Shown here in pieces: positions 1-6,384 of a DNA stretch of 6,694 nt. Position 1 is the first letter of the stretch. Every line of letters starts with the position of its first letter. The notes under the pieces are model-generated. The model ran no database searches. It saw only the letters and a program-made list of their open reading frames with translations, and was not told the DNA's origin. A program made the position numbers and the translations under genes. This DNA is from Cellvibrionales bacterium (GTDB lineage Bacteria; Pseudomonadota; Gammaproteobacteria; Pseudomonadales; UBA7434): assembly GCA_018668095.1 (NCBI GenBank), contig JABIQF010000085.1, positions 1 to 6,694 of the forward strand, written 5' to 3'.

Positions 1-737
1 AGATCCCAATATTTTTTTGGCGCATTAAACGGTAGGTGCGGCTTCAAAAAACCCACAGTCAAGAAAAAGGGTTGTCCAGCAGCTTTGAATTCTTCAAGTG
101 CTTCAATGGCATGATCAGTAATTTGACCGTCGTAATAAGCATTATCGGGAACATCCGCCGATTCGTAGGCCGGGCCTTTGCGGTTTTTCTTGAACGACCG
201 AATATTTTGTTCTAACTGGTAGTTTCTGTGCCCTGTGCCCTGACCTCTGGCAAGTGCAAGCCTAGGGCGCCAAGTCGGAACACTCCAGCCTTGCTTTGAA
301 TCGTCAGAAAAGTGCATCACCTTACCAATACTCTGAGTAAAGTAGCCGTTATCCTTTAGCAGGCTAAATAAAGGGATGGCATTGGGAGCATCCTCATCGA
401 TGCGCGCCTGGTAGCCCACAAAACGTGATTCAGTGGGACGAATACCCGTCATCATACTGGCACGCGATGCGCCGCAAACCGGCACGTTGACATAGGCATT
501 TTGGAAAACTACCGATTCTTTAGCCAACCTATCAATATTGGGCGCAACAATATGATCTTTTCCATAAACCGGAAGCTCCGTTCGCAAATCATCAACCAAG
601 ATAAAAAGAATATTTGGCTGTTCCAGCGATTTAAAATTATCCATTGCCGCGACATTAGCAGCACAAAGAAAAAAACCTAAAAGACTTAGAGCAACTATGG
701 TCATTCGATTTATCATTTTCATAGTAATGGAAATCAT
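1..737 (-). CDS. Type I sulfatase, iduronate-2-sulfatase-like (S1_7-like), 5' part only
   Basis: Exported sulfate-ester hydrolase; 245 codons are visible and the C-terminal half lies beyond the left edge. I translated it by hand. Residues about 7-31 form a signal peptide (basic MKMINR, then a hydrophobic stretch, likely cleavage after VAA). VDDLR (D49, D50) is the first calcium-binding motif. C88 in CGASR, followed by ASMMTG, is the cysteine expected to become formylglycine. IGKVMH (K139, H142) and FLKPHLPF (K232, H234) are further active-site segments. The order and wording of these blocks, ending in APKKYWD, match iduronate-2-sulfatase relatives. The motif is C-x-A-x-R, not C-x-P-x-R. Residues D-N-G near the C-terminus are not visible. 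Start 737 is chosen over the in-frame ATG at 722 because only 737 has a good ribosome site. It lies 110 bp after the other sulfatase. Natural substrate is unknown; family assignment is firm, subfamily less so. Confidence 0.88.
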   Translation of the reverse strand, partial: MISITMKMINRMTIVALSLLGFFLCAANVAAMDNFKSLEQPNILFILVDDLRTELPVYGKDHIVAPNIDRLAKESVVFQNAYVNVPVCGASRASMMTGIRPTESRFVGYQARIDEDAPNAIPLFSLLKDNGYFTQSIGKVMHFSDDSKQGWSVPTWRPRLALARGQGTGHRNYQLEQNIRSFKKNRKGPAYESADVPDNAYYDGQITDHAIEALEEFKAAGQPFFLTVGFLKPHLPFNAPKKYWD

Positions 738-741
738 TGAT

Positions 742-746
742 TACCT
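742..746 (-). promoter_or_regulatory. Ribosome binding site deciding start of the left-edge sulfatase
   Basis: On the minus strand AGGTA is read from 746, with AGG ending six bases before the ATG at 737. The alternative in-frame ATG at 722 is preceded by pyrimidine-rich sequence without a Shine-Dalgarno match, so the longer reading (MISITMKMINR) is preferred. Confidence 0.6.
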
Positions 747-785
747 ATCATTAAAAAATTTAATTGTATGTTCACCGTCACTAAT

Positions 786-812
786 AGAGTGTTGCTTTTC
801 AAACAACACTCT
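786..812 (-). other. Intercistronic hairpin between the two sulfatase genes
   Basis: A perfect inverted repeat: AGAGTGTTG (786-794 on the plus strand) and CAACACTCT (804-812), a 9-bp stem with a 9-base loop. It lies in the 110-bp gap, about 35 bp after the stop of the upstream sulfatase and about 50 bp before the start of the next. On the transcribed strand it is followed by ATTAGTGACGG and not by a run of T, so it is not a textbook rho-independent terminator. The nearest T run is about 25 bases further on. It could be an RNA-processing or mRNA-stabilising element, a partial attenuator, or an operator. I saw no convincing promoter in this gap. Confidence 0.45.
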
Positions 813-847
813 TTATACGACAATTGTTAAGCTTTATTTATTACGCA

Positions 848-2563
848 CTAATTATTAAGAGTTACTTTTCTTTTTTTCCAGCCCGCGCGCTTTTTATCCG
901 GCATCATAAAATAGCGTAAATCTTTTTCTACGCCATCTCTCAATACTTCTTCAGGAAACTCAGCAGAAGTTGAGCCCGATCGATTTCTAAAAACCGCGCC
1001 CGAACTAAAACGCTCGGTGTAAGGAACAACAAGCTGGCCACTACTATTCGATAATTGCTTAAATAATCGCTCTCTTAGTTCAGCGACCACACCTAAGTAA
1101 TCAGGGTTATGAATAAGGTTGTTCATCTCGCGCGGATCATCCTTAATGTTATAAAGCTCTTCGAGATCCCAAATACCGTGATAGGTCACAAACTTGTAAT
1201 TATCAGTTCGCAACGCAAAGGTGGTCGGCGTGCTGGGGTAATTAAATTCCCAGTAGTATTCGTACAGAAGTTCATCACGCCATTCTTCAACAGCATCGCC
1301 CTTTGCCAATGGGTAAAAACTACGACCCTCAAAATAATCAGGCGATTCGATACCGGCGATATCCAAAATAGTCGGAGCAATATCAATGTTAGCTACAATC
1401 TGCTCAACTCTATGATTCACTTTTAATCCGGGTCCATAGGCCAGTAGTGGAACACGCATAGACTCTTCGTAAGCATTACGCTTATCGATAAGGCCGTGCT
1501 CACCAAACATAAAACCGTTATCACCCATCAGCATCACAATCGTATTGTCGGCCTGGCCACTTTCTTCGAGCCACTCCAGAATACGCCCTATACTGTCATC
1601 AACCGCCGACAATGCGCGGTGATACTCCATTTTGTAATCCTGAACATCGAGCGAACTATGGTAGGGAAAGTCGACACCGTGCCAACTGTTACGCTGATTT
1701 TTAACCCAAAGTGGTTTTCCTTTATAATTTTCTTCGGTATCAGCCTGGCTTGCAGGAACAGGAATCTTCTTGCCCTCATACTGCTTTTCATGACGTTTAG
1801 CAGGAGCGAAATTGGCATGAACGGCCTTATGTGACAAATACAAGAAGAAAGGTTTGTCGCCAGTCGATGTAGTCTCTCTATTACTTAACCAGTCAAGCGC
1901 ATAATCAGTAAGCTCATCGGTTATATAGCCCTGCTGGTTAACCTGCTTGCCGTTAACGTTGATTTTATTCGGCTTACCGTTTTTCATGACTGGGTAATAC
2001 TCGCCCTGCCCTGCAAAACTCACCCAATGATCGAATCCCGGCTGCGGGTCATCCAATTTTCTGTTAGCCGAAGCATGCTCACCCATATGCCACTTGCCTA
2101 CTAAGGCGGTTTCATAACCCGCTTCCTGCATATACTCAGGAAAAAACACCGTTCCCTCTTTAGGCGCCGCGTTGTTATCAACCACGCCATGGTTATGCAT
2201 ATACAGACCCGTCAATATGGTCGCGCGACTCGGCGAACACAGCGAAGTGGTAACAAAGCTATTAGCAAAATGAACACCTTCCTGTGCCAGCTTATCCATA
2301 TTCGGCGTGCTAATAACAGGATTAAGAAAACCCATTTCATCGTAGCGCTGATCATCAGTCAAAATGTAAATAACATTCATACGATCCGCTTTAGCCATAG
2401 TTGCCATCGAAAAAATCGCTAGCATACACATAGATGCCAAACGCAATGTTGAAGAAAAACATTTCGTGAAAGGTGCAAAACCACTTGCACAGTTCCAAAT
2501 AAAGCTCGACACATATTTGTTTGCGATATTATGTTTTGTATAACAGGTTAATTTCATTTTCAT
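848..2563 (-). CDS. Type I formylglycine sulfatase, exported, subfamily uncertain (S1_8/S1_11-like)
   Basis: Hydrolyses a sulfate ester, most likely on an oligo- or polysaccharide, outside the cytoplasm. All core type I motifs are present in order: LTDDQR (D70, D71, calcium); C109 in CSPSRATILTG, the canonical C-x-P-x-R signature for oxidation to formylglycine; VGKWH (K157, H159); LSHKAVH (H245, H249); MGDNG (D348, N349, calcium); GEHG (H356) followed by K361. The C-terminal part (ALRTDNYKF, LYNIKDDP) is the usual subdomain of bacterial carbohydrate sulfatases. At 571 residues it is of normal length or slightly long. The N-terminus is odd: about 35-40 polar residues precede the hydrophobic signal segment (about 40-56, likely cleavage at AKA before D60). 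A strong ribosome site nevertheless supports this start. It follows GH3 by 91 bp. The sulfate position and sugar removed cannot be read from sequence; the subfamily suggestion is by eye only. Confidence 0.93.
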   Translation of the reverse strand: MKMKLTCYTKHNIANKYVSSFIWNCASGFAPFTKCFSSTLRLASMCMLAIFSMATMAKADRMNVIYILTDDQRYDEMGFLNPVISTPNMDKLAQEGVHFANSFVTTSLCSPSRATILTGLYMHNHGVVDNNAAPKEGTVFFPEYMQEAGYETALVGKWHMGEHASANRKLDDPQPGFDHWVSFAGQGEYYPVMKNGKPNKINVNGKQVNQQGYITDELTDYALDWLSNRETTSTGDKPFFLYLSHKAVHANFAPAKRHEKQYEGKKIPVPASQADTEENYKGKPLWVKNQRNSWHGVDFPYHSSLDVQDYKMEYHRALSAVDDSIGRILEWLEESGQADNTIVMLMGDNGFMFGEHGLIDKRNAYEESMRVPLLAYGPGLKVNHRVEQIVANIDIAPTILDIAGIESPDYFEGRSFYPLAKGDAVEEWRDELLYEYYWEFNYPSTPTTFALRTDNYKFVTYHGIWDLEELYNIKDDPREMNNLIHNPDYLGVVAELRERLFKQLSNSSGQLVVPYTERFSSGAVFRNRSGSTSAEFPEEVLRDGVEKDLRYFMMPDKKRAGWKKRKVTLNN

Positions 2564-2566
2564 ACT

Positions 2567-2573
2567 TCACCTT
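2567..2573 (-). promoter_or_regulatory. Ribosome binding site deciding start of the complete sulfatase
   Basis: AAGGTGA is read on the minus strand from 2573, with AGG ending six bases before the ATG at 2563. This is the best Shine-Dalgarno match in the window. The internal candidates that would give a conventional signal peptide (in-frame ATG at codon 45, TTG at codon 40) have none. It therefore supports the long N-terminus. Confidence 0.65.
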
Positions 2574-2623
2574 GCTTAATGCTGAAACACTGGTACGTCA
2601 ATTTTTTTAAATAATTATCCAGC

Positions 2624-2651
2624 TTTATAAACTGCTAGATACGTTTTTAAA
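2624..2651 (-). promoter_or_regulatory. Weak candidate promoter for the sulfatase genes
   Basis: In the 91-bp gap after GH3, the minus strand carries TTTAAA (2651-2646) and TATAAA (2629-2624) separated by 16 bases, resembling -35 and -10 elements of the housekeeping sigma factor. This would give a leader of about 55 bases before the ATG at 2563. The gap is very AT-rich, so chance matches are likely. The sulfatases may simply be read through from upstream. Confidence 0.2.
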
Positions 2652-2654
2652 TGT

Positions 2655-4982
2655 TCACAAAAATTCTAATTCTGTTTCAAGACCACCGACTTGTATTTTG
2701 AAATCACCGGGCTCAACAACACGCTTGAGCGACACATCTACAAACTCAAGATCTTGTTTGCCCAAATCAAAATACACGACCTTCTGCTCACCTGCTCGCA
2801 GGAACACTTTAGTAAATTTTTTCAAGCGTTTGGCTGAAGGACTAAGCGATGCATATAAATCGCTTACATAAAGCTCGACCGCATGCTTACCGTCTCGATC
2901 ACTGGTGTTTTTAACCGTTACAGATACGCGGACCGACTCATTCTTTTTCATCGTCGACTGGCTTAGTGAAAGATCGGAGTATGCAAATGTCGAATAGCTC
3001 AGCCCATAGCCAAATGGCCACTGTGGTTTGTAACCGTTTCTGGTTATTTTACCGGGGGTCAATTGCTGGACGTTTGTCAGAACACGACGATCATAAGGCG
3101 TTATATCACCTGTATATTGAGGGTAACTGTAAGGCAGCACACCGCTCGGATTAAATTCGCCAGTCAGAACGCCAGCAATCGCTCGAGCGCCTTTACTACC
3201 CGGTCGATAGGCCTGCATAATCGCGCCAGATTCCTCAACAATATCTGCAACAACTCTTGGCCGGCCTTCCGTTAACACCAACACTACCGGCTTACCAGTA
3301 GCATGTGCTGCTTGTGCAAGCTGAATTTGATTTAAAGGCAAGCGTAAATCGTCGAGAGCTCCTGGCGACTCCGCGTAAGCAGGCTCCCCTAAAGCCAATA
3401 CAATGTAATCCGCCTTTTTAGCTAGCTGTTTAAGCTTCTCAGCATCATAATTTCTTGCGTCCGAAAATTTCGGGAATGCCATTACTGTAAGCGCATTACC
3501 AAACTGTTCGCTTAATGCATCGGCCAACGATTGCGTAGTATCGGGGTAATTTCTTTCTTGATCGCCCTGCCAAGAATAAGACCAGCTACCGTGAAGTGCG
3601 CCCAAGTTACGTGCCGCAGGACCGGCTAGTAATATTTTTGACTTCGCAGGTAATGGCAGTAAATTGTTAGTGTTTTTTAAGAGTGTAATCGAATCGATTG
3701 CCGCATCGAGAGCCAGTTGCTGGTACTCGGGTTTACCAAAATTAGCGAAGGCGGCAGGTTCAGGATAGGCATTATCAAATAGCCCCAAACGATGCTTTAA
3801 CGTAAGAATAATCGCCACTGATTTATCGATACGTTTTTCAGTGATCGTGCCGTCTTTTACTAGCTTCACCAAAATTTTTGCAAACGAGAAATCATGCGGA
3901 ACCATGCTCATATCGAGGCCTGCCTCAATGGCTAACCTCACCGCTTCTTCTGGTGTTTCGGCAATGTTGTGGCGTGTATGTAAACGAATCACGTCTTCCC
4001 AATCGGATAAAATCAAACCTTTAAAACCGAGTTGATTACGCAGCACATCGGTTAACAAGTATTTGTTAGCATGTACCGGCATGCCGTTAAGCGATGCAGA
4101 ATTAATCATAATCGTAGAAGAACCCGCTTCAATCGCTGCTTTAAATTGCGGAATATAATGCTCCCACAATTCAACATTAGGAATATAAGCAGGCGTTCTA
4201 TCTTTACCATTTGCTGGATCTGAATAACCAACAAAGTGTTTCATACAAGAAGCAACAGCAGTAATATTCTCTAAGCCATCTTCCTCGTAGCCTTTCACAG
4301 TCGCGACACCCATCTCGCTGGTTAGGACTACATCTTCACCGAAGGTTTCTTCAAAACGTGACCACAATGGGTTGCGCCCTGCATCAAGTACCGGATCGAA
4401 ATTCCAGCGAACACCCGTTGCTCTCACTTCCATTGCGGTCGCTTTAGTGGCTTGCTTTACCAGAGTCAAATCACGACTCGCCGCTAGGCCAATGTTATGC
4501 GGAAACAGAGTTGAACCTTGCGTGTAAGTAACACCATGAATAGCATCAACACCATAGAGAACCGGGATCGCTTGCTCGCTCGACAACGCTTTATCCTGAA
4601 TTGCATTGATTACGCCATGCCATTCACTGAGCGTTAATGCTCGAGATATAGAGTTAAGTACAGAGCCTACTTTATATTTATCGAAAGCTTCCGACATTTT
4701 CTCTTCATCGAATGCGACCCGGCCTTTGACTTTATTGTCGATCAAAACACCAATATTGATCTGCGTCATCTGACCGACTTTTTCCTCAACTGTCATGCTG
4801 CGTATTTGTTTGCGCACCATTTTTTCAATTTGTTTTTCAGTCTTTGGAACAATTGTGATGCTCGCCTCTGAATCGGCATAACTATTTACGCCAAAGCCAG
4901 TTAAAGCCACGGCTATCACAAAACTAAACGCAATAAATAACTTAAGGCCCAATTGTCTAGCGGGTCGATAATTTAATAACAT
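2655..4982 (-). CDS. Family GH3 exo-beta-glycosidase (beta-glucosidase/xylosidase-like), exported
   Basis: Retaining exo-glycosidase that should remove beta-linked sugars from non-reducing ends of oligosaccharides. It has 775 residues, the full three-domain length of BglX-like enzymes. Residues 12-36 are a Sec signal peptide (likely cleavage SYA before D37). The barrel domain (about 50-400) shows GVDAIHG (D146), the KH pair K248-H249, and LSDW with D327 as nucleophile. The alpha/beta sandwich domain (about 430-660) contains GEPAYAESPG, where E538 is the likely acid/base, then GRPR, NPSGVLPYSYP and WPFGYGLSYSTF. The C-terminal fibronectin-III-like domain (about 675-770) starts after that. SDW followed by a GLDMSMVP segment recalls gluco-specific GH3 enzymes (barley ExoI and Bacteroides xyloglucan-locus types), so glucose versus xylose specificity is open. 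It starts 17 bp after GH10; an in-frame TAA just upstream excludes a longer start, and the ribosome site is poor, suggesting coupled translation. Confidence 0.94.
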   Translation of the reverse strand: MLLNYRPARQLGLKLFIAFSFVIAVALTGFGVNSYADSEASITIVPKTEKQIEKMVRKQIRSMTVEEKVGQMTQINIGVLIDNKVKGRVAFDEEKMSEAFDKYKVGSVLNSISRALTLSEWHGVINAIQDKALSSEQAIPVLYGVDAIHGVTYTQGSTLFPHNIGLAASRDLTLVKQATKATAMEVRATGVRWNFDPVLDAGRNPLWSRFEETFGEDVVLTSEMGVATVKGYEEDGLENITAVASCMKHFVGYSDPANGKDRTPAYIPNVELWEHYIPQFKAAIEAGSSTIMINSASLNGMPVHANKYLLTDVLRNQLGFKGLILSDWEDVIRLHTRHNIAETPEEAVRLAIEAGLDMSMVPHDFSFAKILVKLVKDGTITEKRIDKSVAIILTLKHRLGLFDNAYPEPAAFANFGKPEYQQLALDAAIDSITLLKNTNNLLPLPAKSKILLAGPAARNLGALHGSWSYSWQGDQERNYPDTTQSLADALSEQFGNALTVMAFPKFSDARNYDAEKLKQLAKKADYIVLALGEPAYAESPGALDDLRLPLNQIQLAQAAHATGKPVVLVLTEGRPRVVADIVEESGAIMQAYRPGSKGARAIAGVLTGEFNPSGVLPYSYPQYTGDITPYDRRVLTNVQQLTPGKITRNGYKPQWPFGYGLSYSTFAYSDLSLSQSTMKKNESVRVSVTVKNTSDRDGKHAVELYVSDLYASLSPSAKRLKKFTKVFLRAGEQKVVYFDLGKQDLEFVDVSLKRVVEPGDFKIQVGGLETELEFL

Positions 4983-4999
4983 AATTTAAAAACACTCAT

Positions 5000-6361
5000 T
5001 TAAGAAAAATTTATTTCAGCCAAAACGTTGGCATCTTTAAGTTGTAACTGGAAGCGGCTCGACGCTGAACCCGCCACCGCATCAATATGGTAAAGCCCTT
5101 TAAATCCTCGAAAATAAACCATGCCTTCTTTATCGGCGACTAGTTTAGTATCGGTTGACCATGCTTTATTGATCAATTCATGCCACACATCACCATTCGG
5201 TTTTCTGCGTAAATTTCTGTCGTAAAGCGCAGCAGCCGGTTTGGACACGCTATTAAAAGCAAATTCAAAGGGCGTCCAATTAACCAAACCGACCATAGCA
5301 GGATGGCTAAATACTGCCGTTAGAAAATCATGTGTGTAGCGCGCTTGAAAATATTCGTCTCCGTGCTCAAAATCAAATTCTGTAACTTGAAGCGGTAAGC
5401 CCAGCGTTTGAAAACGATCCATAATCGACAGCATTTTTGCTGGCGGTGTCGGCTTAACCCCTTGCGGGATATGCGCCTGAAAACCAATACCTTGAACCGG
5501 CGCTTTTTTGCTTAACAATCGCTGAATATAATCAAAATAAAAATCACGGTGTTTTTTTGTGTTCTTAGTAAGAATGCCGTAGTCATTAATATAACGAATG
5601 ACATTCGGGTTGGATTTCTCAACAGCCTTAAACCAATCTATAACCACGTCCTTGCCGAGAATCTCCATAAACTCATTGTCTCTATATGGCTCGTTCAGCA
5701 CGTCCCACTCCGTGACCGGGCCACCGAATTTTTTTGCCATACGCTGGCCATGCGCCAATAAAACTTTGGCAAACTTTTTTTCATTGTCGCGGTATTTTTG
5801 AATGTCTTTAGGTACGCGTCTAAAACTAGGCCAGTACAAACAATGGCCTCGCACTGGAGCCGATATAGATTCGCTCCACGCTAAAAACGATTCGATATAG
5901 GGTTCATGCTTTTCGAAATGCTTCCATTTGAGCGCATTAACCGGTGTAAACTTATGAAACTGTTGCTGGCAAATTTCAAGGTATTGCGCCCTTAGCTCAT
6001 TCGAATACTTTTTGTCGAACAAACGAGGAAGGCGAAGAGCAGCACCAAAGCCGAAATCGTGCCTATAGAGCTTGGCATGTATTTCTGCGTTAGGTAATGG
6101 CTTACCATTGGCATCAAGCACCTGAATACCGAAGTTTCCTTTCCGCAATGTTTCTATATTGTCCGCAGCATGGTTGCGCCATGCTGCGCTGTCTTCAATA
6201 CCACCGTAAGCGGCGAGCACATCGTCAACTGGAGGCCGGTTTTTCTGTGCGTAAGCAATGATCGGAGACGTTGCCACCGCGCCTGCGGCCGCCGCATTAC
6301 CTAGCGCACGAATAAACTGCCGCTTATTTAACATTGCAAAATTACGCGGTATAGTCGCCAT
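5000..6361 (-). CDS. Divergent (plant-like) family GH10 glycoside hydrolase, endo-beta-xylanase-like, exported
   Basis: Retaining endo-glycosidase; GH10 members usually cut beta-1,4-xylan. There are 453 residues. The N-terminus (about 10-38) is an Ala/Gly-rich export signal with NKRQFIRALG, a Tat-like motif with KR in place of RR, and likely cleavage after AYA. Residues about 68-108 (LRKGNFGIQVLD, then FGFGAAL) form a small beta module seen in plant-like GH10 proteins. The barrel follows: VNALKW (N142, K145), RGHCLYW (H173, W177), WDVLNEP with acid/base E224, GIGFQAH (Q295, H297), LQVTEFDF with nucleophile E328, and VNWTPFEF (W362). A C-terminal beta tail (about 400-453) carries FRGFKGLYHI. 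Compared by eye with Cellulomonas Cex, E43, Q87 and W281 of the xylan site are not conserved (V141, F180, no equivalent Trp). It starts 23 bp after the receptor gene. GH10 fold and catalytic pair are secure; true xylanase activity is not. Confidence 0.92.
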   Translation of the reverse strand: MATIPRNFAMLNKRQFIRALGNAAAAGAVATSPIIAYAQKNRPPVDDVLAAYGGIEDSAAWRNHAADNIETLRKGNFGIQVLDANGKPLPNAEIHAKLYRHDFGFGAALRLPRLFDKKYSNELRAQYLEICQQQFHKFTPVNALKWKHFEKHEPYIESFLAWSESISAPVRGHCLYWPSFRRVPKDIQKYRDNEKKFAKVLLAHGQRMAKKFGGPVTEWDVLNEPYRDNEFMEILGKDVVIDWFKAVEKSNPNVIRYINDYGILTKNTKKHRDFYFDYIQRLLSKKAPVQGIGFQAHIPQGVKPTPPAKMLSIMDRFQTLGLPLQVTEFDFEHGDEYFQARYTHDFLTAVFSHPAMVGLVNWTPFEFAFNSVSKPAAALYDRNLRRKPNGDVWHELINKAWSTDTKLVADKEGMVYFRGFKGLYHIDAVAGSASSRFQLQLKDANVLAEINFS

Positions 6362-6368
6362 AATTAAT

Positions 6369-6374
6369 TCCTTT
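6369..6374 (-). promoter_or_regulatory. Ribosome binding site of the GH10 gene
   Basis: AAAGGA on the minus strand, seven bases before the ATG at 6361. It favours this start over the in-frame ATG at codon 10, which would give a more conventional signal peptide but lacks a clear Shine-Dalgarno site. It sits within the 23-bp gap after the receptor stop codon, leaving no room for a terminator. Confidence 0.6.
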
Positions 6375-6384
6375 AACCGAGCGG

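Noticed and set aside
714..722. Lipobox in the left-edge sulfatase signal (cysteine at residue 25)
   Set aside because: The residue before the cysteine is Leu, which does not fit a lipoprotein signal; ordinary signal-peptidase I cleavage at VAA fits better.
820..827. Palindrome ACAATTGT near the sulfatase stop codon
   Set aside because: Only 8 bp and in AT-rich DNA, with no second copy seen; not enough for an operator.
1109..1834. Plus-strand open frames (1109-1426 and 1496-1834) opposite the sulfatase gene
   Set aside because: They lie wholly antisense to a well-supported sulfatase, show no recognisable domain, and look like shadows of its codon pattern.
2391..2462. Small minus-strand frame of 23 codons (MFFFNIAFG...) inside the sulfatase signal region, +1 frame
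   Set aside because: It looks signal-peptide-like, raising the thought of a frameshift, but it ends at TAA before the sulfatase motifs and has no ribosome site; the main frame is continuous.
2564..2654. Terminator after GH3
   Set aside because: Only a weak bulged stem around CAGCTTTATAAACTG was found, without a suitable T run following it; no credible terminator.
2966..4035. Plus-strand open frames opposite the GH3 gene (2966-3154, 3063-3275, 3841-4035)
   Set aside because: Antisense to conserved GH3 domains, short, overlapping one another, and without family features.
4973..4999. Tiny minus-strand frame (8 codons plus stop) starting at the ATG overlapping the GH10 stop
   Set aside because: Too short and poorly initiated to call a leader peptide; out of frame with GH3.
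5549..5801. Two overlapping plus-strand frames opposite GH10
   Set aside because: Antisense to the GH10 catalytic barrel; two competing frames in the same place indicate chance.
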